Of a stretch of 64,000 nucleotides of DNA, positions 1 through 6,782 are shown in pieces. A model generated the notes under the pieces. That model made no database searches. It saw nothing but the letters and a program-made list of their open reading frames with translations, and was not told the DNA's origin. The stretch's first letter is position 1. The number at the start of each line of letters is the position of its first letter. The position numbers and the translations under genes are program-made. Origin of the DNA: Amycolatopsis sp. (GTDB taxonomy: Bacteria; Actinomycetota; Actinomycetes; Mycobacteriales; Pseudonocardiaceae); contig NZ_JAODNM010000067.1 in the NCBI RefSeq assembly GCF_025464955.1, positions 1 through 64,000 on the forward strand, read 5' to 3'.

Positions 1-125
1 TAGGTGTCGGAGTGCTCCAGCTCCTGGGCGTGCGGGATGACTTCCTTGTCCACGAACGACCGGACCGTGGACAGGATCTCGGACTGGACGTCGGTCAAGC
101 CGGCGGTCTGGGCGAGGCGGGCCAT
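1..125 (-). CDS. Acyl-CoA dehydrogenase, N-terminal fragment cut by the window edge
   Basis: Only the first 41 codons are inside the window; the gene runs off the left edge. The ATG at 123-125 has an AGGGAG ribosome site about five bases upstream. The peptide begins MARLAQTAGLTDVQ and continues with VRSFVDKEVIPHAQELEHSD. That is the usual start of the N-terminal helical domain of FAD-dependent acyl-CoA dehydrogenases, where a phrase like 'FVDKEVIPHA' precedes the substrate domain. The enzyme would carry out the first oxidation step of acyl-CoA degradation. The substrate cannot be told from this fragment. Confidence 0.75.
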   Translation of the reverse strand, partial: MARLAQTAGLTDVQSEILSTVRSFVDKEVIPHAQELEHSDT

Positions 126-283
126 CACTGCTCCCTTGAGTGGCGCTGTGCCGGCCCTGGACAGGCCCGACGCTGGGTTACCGGTGAGTATGCCTGAGTA
201 TGACGTCAAACCCCCGGTACTCGCTATGAGTGGGCTCACGTCCGGCTACGGTGATGATCCGACCTAACTGAGGGGTTCGCAGC

Positions 284-892
284 ATGACCGATCCGGCCAC
301 CCCGCCCGAGCAGCCGCCGTCCGACGCCGCCTCGACCGTCGAGAACACACGCGCCGAGAAGCCCTGGACCCCGGAGACTTGGACGCCGGAGCCCTGGACA
401 CCCGAGACGCCGCCCGCGCCTCCGCAACCGGCCGCCACGGAGGCTCCCGTCCCCCAGCCGCAGGCACCACCCGCGCTACCGGCGCCTGAGCCGCCGAACT
501 CGTATGCGCCCGCCGCCCGACTCCCTCCGGCGCCGACGTACAACCCCGGCTACCAGCAGCAGCCCTACGGCTCGCCGTACCCGCCGCCCGCATATGGCTA
601 CGGCTATGGCTACGTGACCCCGACGCAGCAGGAGCTACGGCAGCAGCGAACCGGGCTCGCGATCGGCGCGCTGGTGTGCTCGCTGATCGGCATCTTGACC
701 TGCGGCATCGGGTCGATCGCCGGGGTCGTCATGGGCCACATCTCCTATGGCCAAGCCAAGCGCGGCGAAGCCGGCGGCCAGGGTCTGGCGCTGTCCGCGG
801 TCATCATCGGCTACGTGGTTTTGGCCCTGTGGGCAGGCTTCATCGTCGCGTCTTTCCTGACCGGCCTGTTCGAGGGAATCAACGCCCACTAG
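284..892 (+). CDS. Proline-rich DUF4190-type membrane protein
   Basis: This 202-residue protein has two parts. Residues 1 to about 110 are rich in Pro, Ala, Glu and Tyr with low complexity (repeated 'W-T-P-E' units, then a Tyr/Gly/Pro stretch). Residues about 125-195 contain two hydrophobic segments with the Gly-rich spacing of DUF4190 ('GALVCSLIGILTCGIGSIAG', 'GHISYGQAKRG'). The N-terminal tail is probably cytoplasmic and disordered. GAGGGG lies about nine bases before the ATG. A comparable proline-rich membrane protein (Rv1233c) lies beside the mgtE-like and mrp genes in M. tuberculosis, matching the neighbours here. Function unknown. Confidence 0.8.
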   Translation: MTDPATPPEQPPSDAASTVENTRAEKPWTPETWTPEPWTPETPPAPPQPAATEAPVPQPQAPPALPAPEPPNSYAPAARLPPAPTYNPGYQQQPYGSPYPPPAYGYGYGYVTPTQQELRQQRTGLAIGALVCSLIGILTCGIGSIAGVVMGHISYGQAKRGEAGGQGLALSAVIIGYVVLALWAGFIVASFLTGLFEGINAH

Positions 893-918
893 CGTCACTT
901 TTGGACAGCCGGGCCGGA

Positions 919-1069
919 GTGTGGGACTCGCCGACGCGCTGTGCGAGTCCCACATTCAGCGAGGGCGAGTCCCACAGTCAGACCGGCGAGTCCCACACCC
1001 AGCTCCGGACACCGGCATTCGCCGTACACCGACACGACCCGGCCCTATACGACCGAAGAACCACAAAAG
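919..1069. repeat. Dispersed intergenic element, copy A (GTGGGACTCG/CGAGTCCCAC units)
   Basis: This stretch carries one GTGGGACTCG and three CGAGTCCCAC arms, followed by about 100 bases without obvious coding potential. The whole segment is repeated in inverted orientation at 31612-31810, including the non-palindromic part around 'CTCCGGACACCGGCATTCGCC' and the end 'ACGACCGAAGA..CCACAAAAG'. It lies between convergent genes. Confidence 0.8.
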
Positions 1070-1092
1070 CGCCCTCCTTGCGCACGCTAAGG

Positions 1093-1118
1093 ATCGCAAC
1101 TCGACGGCGAGTTGCGAT
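1093..1118. terminator. Palindromic repeat (CGCAACTCG-ACGG-CGAGTTGCG family), likely bidirectional terminator
   Basis: An 11-base arm, ATCGCAACTCG, pairs perfectly with CGAGTTGCGAT around a four-base ACGG loop. It lies between the convergent DUF4190 gene and the SPFH gene. The same palindrome recurs at 6194-6261, 15618-15673 and 23233-23256. There is no U-tract, which is usual for hairpin terminators in GC-rich actinobacteria. Confidence 0.6.
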
Positions 1119-1139
1119 GGTGGCCGAGCCCAGCGGCCA

Positions 1140-2009
1140 CTAGGGAGCGGGGGCGTCGTCCGATGCCCTGGGCAGCGGAGCGTGTCCGTTGCCCGCCTCG
1201 ACGGCGGGCTGCGCGGGCGCTTCGACAGGAGCAGCCGCCGGAGCGGCGGCGGTGTTCGCGTTCGTCGCCGACTCGAGGAACCGCAGCAGTTCGACGGGGA
1301 ACGGCAGCACCAGTGTCGAGTTCTTCTCCGCCGCGACCTGGACCACGGTCTCGAGCAGCCGCAGCTGCAGCGCGGCCGGGTGCTCGGACATCTCCGCCGC
1401 CGCCTGCGCCAGCTTGTACGAGGCTTGCAGCTCACCGTCCGCGGAGATCACCCTGGCCCGGCGTTCCCGCTCCGCCTCGGCCTGCCGGGACATCGACCGC
1501 TTCATCGTTTCCGGCAGCGCGACGTCCTTGATCTCGACGCGGTCGATGTGGATGCCCCAGTCCAGCGCGGGGCTGTCGATCATGACCTCGAGGCCCTGGT
1601 TGAGGTGCTCGCGGTTGGACAGCAGGTCGTCGAGGTCGCTCTTGCCGATGATCGACCGCAGGGAGGTCTGCGCGACCTGCCCGATGGCCGACCGGTAGTC
1701 CTGCACGTTGACCGCGGCGACCACCGGGTCGATGACCTTGAAGTACACGACGGCGTCGACCCGCACGGTGACGTTGTCGCGGGTGATGCCGTCCTGCGCG
1801 GGGATGGGCAGGGTGATGATCTGCATGTTGACCTTCTGCAGCCGGTCGGAGATCGGCATCAGGAAGGCGAGCCCGGCCTCGCGGATCTTGGGCTGGACGC
1901 GGCCGAAGCGGAAGACCAGCCCGCGTTCGTACTGCTTGACGACGCGGACGCTGGCACCGAGCCAGACCGCGCCAACGACGACGACTGCGGAGACTATTTC
2001 CACGATCAT
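1140..2009 (-). CDS. SPFH/stomatin-like (slipin) membrane protein
   Basis: This 289-residue protein starts with a hydrophobic anchor (residues 1-18, 'MIVEIVSAVVVVGAVWLGA'). An SPFH domain follows at roughly 20-190, with the slipin signatures 'VKQYERGLVFRFGR', 'ITRDNVTVRVDAVVYFKV' and 'MSRQAEAERERRARVI'. After a helical stretch the tail (from about 250) is rich in Ala and Pro. Stomatin-like proteins oligomerise at the membrane and organise microdomains or regulate proteases. No NfeD partner gene is adjacent. The ATG at 2007-2009 was chosen because it begins exactly at the membrane anchor; longer in-frame starts add an unrelated Arg-rich leader. It is divergent from the kinase gene, with about 70 bases between starts. 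Confidence 0.88.
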   Translation of the reverse strand: MIVEIVSAVVVVGAVWLGASVRVVKQYERGLVFRFGRVQPKIREAGLAFLMPISDRLQKVNMQIITLPIPAQDGITRDNVTVRVDAVVYFKVIDPVVAAVNVQDYRSAIGQVAQTSLRSIIGKSDLDDLLSNREHLNQGLEVMIDSPALDWGIHIDRVEIKDVALPETMKRSMSRQAEAERERRARVISADGELQASYKLAQAAAEMSEHPAALQLRLLETVVQVAAEKNSTLVLPFPVELLRFLESATNANTAAAPAAAPVEAPAQPAVEAGNGHAPLPRASDDAPAP

Positions 2010-2081
2010 GGCAGCTCCCGGGTATTCCGCCCTGGATTCGATCGTACGCCTCAACGGGCCCGAAAAGAGGGAGATGTCCAG

Positions 2082-2993
2082 GTGAAGGGCCTGATCGTGC
2101 CGACAGGGTTTGCCGCCGTCACGGCCCGGCGCGAAGGCGAAGCGGGACGCCGCTGGCTCGAAACGCTGCCCGCGCTGGCTACCCGGTACTGCCGCGAATG
2201 GGACGTCCGGCTCGACGGCGAACCCATGCACGGTTACATCGGGGTGGTGGTGCCGGCCGTCCGCGCCGACGGCACCCCCGTCGTACTCAAGTTGACGTGG
2301 CTCGACACCGAAAGCAGCGGCGAACCGCTCGCACTGTCCACTTGGAACGGTCAGGGAGCGGTGCGGCTGCTGGAAAGCGACCCCGCGCGCGGCGCGATGC
2401 TGCTAGAGCGGCTGGACTCCGGACGCATCCTGCGCGACGAGCCGATCGACTACGCCGTCGAGATCGCCGGCGGTCTGATGCGCAGGCTCGCCGTGCCCGC
2501 GCCGCCCGAGTTGGGACGCGATCTCCGTACCGAAGCGGCAAGGCTGGTCGACGCGCTCCCCCGTCGCTGGCGCGAACTGGGTCAGCCGTTTCCGCGGTAT
2601 CTCGTCGACGCCGCCGTGGACGTCTGCCGGAAGTCCGGCCCAACTTCGGGCGACCTACTGGTGAACGAGGATCTGCACTACGAGAACGTGCTCGGCGGAA
2701 CGCGCGAACCCTGGCTCGTGATCGATCCCAAACCACTCGCCGCCGACCTCGAATTCGGCGTGCTGTCGCTGATGTGGAACCGCGTCGAAGAGTCCACTCC
2801 GGACGCTCGGATGGCCGCGATCGTCGCTGCCGCAGGGCTTGACGCCGAGCTTGCCGTCGGGTGGGCCCTCGTTCGAGCTGTCCGGAGCTGGCTCAACGCG
2901 ATCGAGGAGGGCGAACCCACCGAAGACCCCGCTGCCCTCTTCGCGCCCAGGCTCGCCCACTGGGCGTATCAGGCGGCGCGGGCGATAGATTGA
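2082..2993 (+). CDS. Aminoglycoside/hydroxyurea phosphotransferase family kinase (APH(6)-like)
   Basis: This 303-residue protein resembles the streptomycin 6-kinase/hydroxyurea kinase family. Visible kinase features are Lys70 in 'PVVLKLTW', the catalytic loop 'NEDLHYENVL' with Asp197 and Asn202, and the metal-binding Asp215 in 'LVIDPKPL'. Family members phosphorylate a hydroxyl of streptomycin-type aminoglycosides or hydroxyurea. Chromosomal actinobacterial copies often have no known substrate, so resistance is only a possibility. The GTG at 2082 follows an AGAGGGAG ribosome site at a suitable distance. Downstream, the MgtE-like gene starts five bases after the stop but appears to have its own leaderless promoter. 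Confidence 0.85.
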   Translation: MKGLIVPTGFAAVTARREGEAGRRWLETLPALATRYCREWDVRLDGEPMHGYIGVVVPAVRADGTPVVLKLTWLDTESSGEPLALSTWNGQGAVRLLESDPARGAMLLERLDSGRILRDEPIDYAVEIAGGLMRRLAVPAPPELGRDLRTEAARLVDALPRRWRELGQPFPRYLVDAAVDVCRKSGPTSGDLLVNEDLHYENVLGGTREPWLVIDPKPLAADLEFGVLSLMWNRVEESTPDARMAAIVAAAGLDAELAVGWALVRAVRSWLNAIEEGEPTEDPAALFAPRLAHWAYQAARAID

Positions 2994-2997
2994 CCAC
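2986..2997 (+). promoter_or_regulatory. -10 box TAGATT, leaderless start of the MgtE-like gene
   Basis: TAGATT at 2986-2991 is followed by exactly six bases and then the ATG at 2998, so transcription would begin at or next to the start codon. No Shine-Dalgarno sequence precedes the ATG. The upstream gene's TGA stop (2991-2993) lies inside this box. Confidence 0.55.
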
Positions 2998-4314
2998 ATG
3001 GCAGCTGTGAACAGGGTTTTTGCCGCTCAGCTGGCGGGTTTGCCGGTATTCGGTCCGGATGGCGAGTCGATCGGCAAGGTCCGCGATCTGGTCGCCGGGC
3101 TGCGGCTGGACCATCAGCCGCCGCGCATCCTCGGGTTGGTGGTCGAACTGTCGACGCGTCGACGCGTGTTCGTGCCGATGCTGCGGGTCACCTCGATCGA
3201 GCCGAACGCGATCACGCTGGCCACCGGATCGGTGAACATGCGCCGGTTCCACCAGCGGCCCAACGAGGTGCTGGTGGTCGGGCAGCTGTTCGACGCGCAC
3301 GCGAAGCTGTCCGACGGCGAAACCCGGATAACCGTGGTCGACGCCGCGATGGAACCGACGCGGACCCGTGACTGGGTGCTCGCGAAGCTGGCGATCCGGG
3401 AGCGGAGTACGCGGCTGGGCCTGAGCAGGCGGCGGTCGTCGCTGCAGGTGCTGCCGTGGTCGGAGGTGTCCGGGCTGGGGCTCAACGACCTGTCCGGGCA
3501 GCCGCAGGGCGCCGGGCAGCTGCTGGTCCTGTTCGACACCATGCGCGCGGTCGACGTCGCCGCGACCCTGCGGGACCTGCCGATCAAGCGCCGCCACGAA
3601 GTCGCCGACGCGATGGACGACGAGCGGCTCGCCGACGTCATCGAGGAACTGCCGGAGGACGACCAGAAGGACCTGCTCGCGTACCTGCCCGAGGAGCGCG
3701 CCGCGGACATCCTGGAGGCGATGAACCCGGACGACGCGGCCGACCTGCTCGCCGAGCTCACCCCGGCCGACCAGACCAGGCTGCTCGGGCTGATGCAGCC
3801 GGAGGAGTCCGAGCCGGTCCGGCGGCTGCTCGCGTACTCGTCCGACACCGCCGGCGGTCTGATGACCCCGGAACCCGTCGTGCTGACGCCGGACGCGACG
3901 GTCGCCGAGGCGCTCGCCCGGATCCGCAACCCCGAACTGCCCGCCGCGCTGGCCAGCATGGCGTTCGTCTGCCGCCCGCCGACGGAGACGCCGACCGGCC
4001 GGTACGTCGGCTGCGTGCATTTCCAACGGCTGCTGCGGGAACCTCCCGCCGAACTCGTCGCCAGCATCGTCGACACCGACCTGCCGGCGCTTCGGCCGGG
4101 TGCCGAACTGGCGGAGATCACCCGTTACTTCGCGGCGTACAACCTCGCGTGCGGGCCTGTGGTGGACCCGCAGGATCACCTGCTCGGCGCGGTGACCGTC
4201 GACGACGTGCTCGACCACCTGCTCCCGGACGACTGGCGGGAGACCGGCCTGCACGACATCTCCGGCGGCTCCATCGACGAACCCGAGGCCACGACCGAGG
4301 TGAACCATGCCTGA
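2998..4314 (+). CDS. Soluble MgtE N-domain/CBS protein with PRC-barrel-like start
   Basis: This 438-residue protein has an N-terminal PRC-barrel-like region (about 8-85, 'LAGLPVFGPDGESIGKVRDL'). The acidic helical repeats of the MgtE N domain follow at about 185-290 ('LADVIEELPEDDQKDLLAYL', 'ADILEAMNPDDAADLLAEL', 'SDTAGGLMTPE'). A CBS pair ends the protein (about 290-410, 'GAVTVDDVLDHLLPDDW'). In MgtE Mg2+ channels these parts sense cytosolic Mg2+, but the five-helix channel domain is absent here, so this is not itself a transporter. The next gene, a DUF1003 membrane protein, overlaps it by eight bases, as in the Rv1232c-Rv1231c pair. The two products may form a Mg2+- or nucleotide-sensing membrane complex; that is inference. 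Confidence 0.9.
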   Translation: MAAVNRVFAAQLAGLPVFGPDGESIGKVRDLVAGLRLDHQPPRILGLVVELSTRRRVFVPMLRVTSIEPNAITLATGSVNMRRFHQRPNEVLVVGQLFDAHAKLSDGETRITVVDAAMEPTRTRDWVLAKLAIRERSTRLGLSRRRSSLQVLPWSEVSGLGLNDLSGQPQGAGQLLVLFDTMRAVDVAATLRDLPIKRRHEVADAMDDERLADVIEELPEDDQKDLLAYLPEERAADILEAMNPDDAADLLAELTPADQTRLLGLMQPEESEPVRRLLAYSSDTAGGLMTPEPVVLTPDATVAEALARIRNPELPAALASMAFVCRPPTETPTGRYVGCVHFQRLLREPPAELVASIVDTDLPALRPGAELAEITRYFAAYNLACGPVVDPQDHLLGAVTVDDVLDHLLPDDWRETGLHDISGGSIDEPEATTEVNHA

Positions 4315-4873
4315 GCTGACCACGCGGCGGCGGCTCGACCAGCCGCGCCGCCCCAACCGCTTCTCGATCAACATCGACCCGGACTTCTTCGGCAAGTTCT
4401 CCGAAAGGCTGGCACGCGGGCTCGGCACCGGGCGTTATCTGTTCTGGCAGACCGTGATCGTGATCGTCTGGATCGCGATCAACGTGTTCGCGGTGGCACT
4501 GCGGTGGGACCCGTACCCGTTCATCCTGCTCAACCTGGCGTTCTCCACGCAGGCGGCGTACGCGGCGCCGCTGATCCTGCTCGCGCAGAACCGGCAGGAC
4601 GACCGTGACCGCGTCTCGCTCGACGAGGACCGCAACCGCGCGGCGCAGACGAAGGCGGACACGGAGTACCTCGCGCGGGAGATCGCCTCGCTGCGCATCG
4701 CTGTCGGCGAGGTCGCGACGCGGGACTACCTGCGCAACGAGCTCGACAAGCTGCGGGAGGACTTGAACACCAAGCCCCGCAAGTCGAAGAACCGCGTGGA
4801 GAAGGTCACCGATAAGGTCGCCGAGAAAGTAGACGGAAATGTCGCCGAACAGGTCGTCGAGCAAAGTAACTGA
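4307..4873 (+). CDS. DUF1003 membrane protein
   Basis: This 188-residue protein matches the DUF1003 pattern. A basic N-terminus with 'FGKFSERLARGLGTGRYLF' leads into two transmembrane helices, about 44-66 ('FWQTVIVIVWIAINVFAVAL') and 73-97 ('FILLNLAFSTQAAYAAPLIL', then 'LAQNRQDDRDR'). A charged cytoplasmic helix follows, probably a coiled coil, ending in a Lys/Asp/Glu-rich tail. The ATG lies inside the end of the preceding MgtE-N/CBS gene, so translation is probably coupled. Biochemical function unknown. Confidence 0.88.
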   Translation: MPELTTRRRLDQPRRPNRFSINIDPDFFGKFSERLARGLGTGRYLFWQTVIVIVWIAINVFAVALRWDPYPFILLNLAFSTQAAYAAPLILLAQNRQDDRDRVSLDEDRNRAAQTKADTEYLAREIASLRIAVGEVATRDYLRNELDKLREDLNTKPRKSKNRVEKVTDKVAEKVDGNVAEQVVEQSN

Positions 4874-4920
4874 CGGCACGTACGAAGGGTCGCTACCTGT
4901 CCGTAGCATGAAAGGGCAGT

Positions 4921-4984
4921 AGTTGTACCGCACAGCCGTTCTATCGCACAGCAGTTCTATCGCAGAGCAGTTGTATCGCACAGC
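4921..4984 (+). repeat. Four tandem copies of a 16-bp unit upstream of mrp
   Basis: Four back-to-back 16-base units lie at 4921-4936, 4937-4952, 4953-4968 and 4969-4984. The pattern is about RGTTSTAYCGCASAGC, for example AGTTGTATCGCACAGC. They differ at only a few positions and end 28 bases before the chosen mrp start. They may bind a regulator or act in the mRNA leader. A TTG at 4923 could allow translation through them, but the peptide made would be unlike Mrp starts. Confidence 0.8.
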
Positions 4985-5012
4985 CCCAGCAGAGAAGGCC
5001 GGTGCTCGACCC

Positions 5013-6158
5013 GTGACCAGTACGCAGCAGCTCCCCAGCGTCGAAGACGTCCGCGAAGCGATGAAGGACGTCCAGGACCCGGAGATCAAGAAACCGATCC
5101 TCGAGCTCGGCATGCTGAAGAACGTCACGATCGGCGAAGACGGCCTGGTCACCGTCGCGATCTACCTGACCGTCGCCGGCTGCCCGCTGAAGGCGACCAT
5201 CACCAAGGACGTCACTGAAGCGGTTACCAAGCTCGACGGCGTACGCGAAGTGCGCGTCGAGATGGACGTGATGAGCGACGAGCAGCGCACCAACCTGCGC
5301 AAGTCGCTCCGGGGCGACAGCGCCGACCCGGTGATCCCGTTCTCCCAGCCCGGGTCGATGACCAGGGTGTACTGCGTGGCGTCGGGCAAGGGCGGCGTCG
5401 GCAAGTCGAGTGTGACGGTGAACCTCGCGGTGGCCATGGCGCAGCGCGGGCTTTCGGTGGGCGTTGTCGACGCCGACATCTACGGCCACTCGATCCCCCG
5501 CATGCTGGGGACGTCCGAGAAGCCGACCAAGGTCGACACGATGATCATGCCGCCGCAGGCGCACGGCGTGAAGGTCATCTCGATCGGGATGTTCACCCCC
5601 GGGAACGCGCCGGTGGTGTGGCGCGGCCCGATGCTGCACCGCGCGTTGCAGCAGTTCCTGGCCGACGTGTTCTGGGGCGACCTCGACATCCTGCTGCTGG
5701 ACCTGCCGCCGGGCACCGGTGACATCGCGATCTCGGTGGCGCAGCTGATCCCGAACGCGGAGATCCTGGTCGTCACCACCCCGCAGCAGGCCGCGGCCGA
5801 GGTCGCCGAGCGGGCGGGCTCGATCGCGCTGCAGACGCGTCAGCGGATCGCCGGCGTCATCGAGAACATGTCGTGGCTGGAGAACGAGGACGGCTCCCGG
5901 CTGGAGATCTTCGGCTCCGGTGGCGGGCAGATCGTCGCGGACTCGCTGTCGAAGGCCGTCGGCGCGAAGGTCCCGCTGCTCGGCCAGGTCCCGCTGGATA
6001 CCCGCCTGCGCGAAGGCGGCGACAGCGGCACGCCGCTGGTGCTATCCGAGCCCGACGCCCCGGCGTCGAAGGTGCTGCGCGAAGCGGCGTCGAAACTCAC
6101 CGTCCGCGCCCGCGGCCTCGCCGGCATGATGCTGAACGTCACCCCCACCACCCGCTAA
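5013..6158 (+). CDS. mrp: Mrp/ApbC-family Fe-S cluster carrier P-loop ATPase
   Basis: This 381-residue protein has an N-terminal MIP18/DUF59 domain (about 10-88, with Cys57 in 'TVAGCPLKATI'). A deviant Walker A P-loop ATPase domain follows ('SGKGGVGKSSVTVNLA', about 124-139; 'GVVDADIYGHSIPRMLG'; 'ILLLDLPPGTGDIAISVAQL'). Mrp/ApbC proteins carry and transfer Fe-S clusters to apo-proteins in the cytoplasm. The CxxC that bridges the cluster in ApbC/Nbp35 dimers, expected after 'ENMSW', is missing. The actinobacterial relatives I recall also lack it. The GTG at 5013 gives the normal family start; a TTG at 4923 would add 30 residues encoded by the tandem repeats. It is convergent with tatB. Confidence 0.92.
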   Translation: MTSTQQLPSVEDVREAMKDVQDPEIKKPILELGMLKNVTIGEDGLVTVAIYLTVAGCPLKATITKDVTEAVTKLDGVREVRVEMDVMSDEQRTNLRKSLRGDSADPVIPFSQPGSMTRVYCVASGKGGVGKSSVTVNLAVAMAQRGLSVGVVDADIYGHSIPRMLGTSEKPTKVDTMIMPPQAHGVKVISIGMFTPGNAPVVWRGPMLHRALQQFLADVFWGDLDILLLDLPPGTGDIAISVAQLIPNAEILVVTTPQQAAAEVAERAGSIALQTRQRIAGVIENMSWLENEDGSRLEIFGSGGGQIVADSLSKAVGAKVPLLGQVPLDTRLREGGDSGTPLVLSEPDAPASKVLREAASKLTVRARGLAGMMLNVTPTTR

Positions 6159-6193
6159 CCCGCGGTCCGGGCGCCCCGCCCGCTCGCGCGTCC

Positions 6194-6261
6194 TCGCAAG
6201 TCGACGGCGAGTTGCGATAGTTGCGGACGCTAAGTACCGCAAGTCGCCGTCGAGTTGCGGT
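6194..6261. terminator. Paired palindromic repeats between convergent mrp and tatB
   Basis: Two copies of the CGCAACTCG palindrome family lie here, at 6194-6217 (centre GACGGC) and 6236-6261 (centre GCCGTC, the opposite orientation). Each has one mismatch in the arm (CGCAAGTCG against CGAGTTGCG). The two copies can also pair with each other. The site follows the mrp stop by 35 bases and precedes the tatB stop by about 20, as expected of a bidirectional terminator. Confidence 0.6.
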
Positions 6262-6282
6262 CCACGGCGTCCCGAAGGTGGG

Positions 6283-6723
6283 TTACGTGGCGTCCGGGTC
6301 GAAAGGGGGCTTTTCGCCGGAGGTCAGCGGCTCCGCCTGGGGCTTGACCTGGGGCGCGCTGGTGGCTGGGTAGCCGTTCGGCTTCGCACCGCCGCTGGTG
6401 CCGTTGATCTCGCCGTTGATGTCGCTCTTGATCGCGTTGATGCCCAGCGGGTCGGCGTCGCCGTCGAACAGGTGCTGGGTGACCACGCGCCGCGGGTCGA
6501 AGTTGCGCAGGCTGCGGAGGTCCTCCAGCGGCTTGCGGAGTTCTTCGAACTCCGGCCCCATTTCCTCCCGCAGCTGTTCACGCGCACCGGCCGCGAAACC
6601 CTTGACCTTGCGCAGGTTCTGCCCCAGCCAAGCCGCCGCGCCGGGCAGCCGCTCCGGACCCAGAATAAACAGACCGGCGACGATGAGCACCAGGATCTCG
6701 CCCCAGCCGACGCTGTCGAACAC
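6283..6723 (-). CDS. tatB: Sec-independent protein translocase TatB
   Basis: This 146-residue protein begins with a short membrane helix (residues 4-21, '[20 protein letters not shown]'). The conserved 'GPERLP' hinge follows, then an amphipathic helix ('[20 protein letters not shown]') and a variable Pro/Gly-rich tail. TatB forms the twin-arginine substrate receptor with TatC in the membrane. It is the last gene of the sigE-rseA-htrA-tatB arrangement, the same order as in M. tuberculosis. About 60 bases separate its start from the htrA stop, so it may be co-transcribed or have its own promoter. Confidence 0.93.
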   Translation of the reverse strand: MFDSVGWGEILVLIVAGLFILGPERLPGAAAWLGQNLRKVKGFAAGAREQLREEMGPEFEELRKPLEDLRSLRNFDPRRVVTQHLFDGDADPLGINAIKSDINGEINGTSGGAKPNGYPATSAPQVKPQAEPLTSGEKPPFDPDAT

Positions 6724-6782
6724 CCGTGACCTCCGCCTTCGTTCATCCCCAGGTCAGCGTACTCGCCGGACCATTCGATTCG

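Noticed and set aside
2998..4314. MgtE magnesium transporter
   Set aside because: The N domain and CBS pair are there but the membrane channel domain is absent.
4921..4984. CRISPR array
   Set aside because: The 16-base units are directly adjacent with no spacers and there are no cas genes.
4923..5012. Mrp starting at TTG 4923
   Set aside because: The added residues come from the tandem repeats and do not resemble Mrp N-termini. GTG 5013 gives the usual start.
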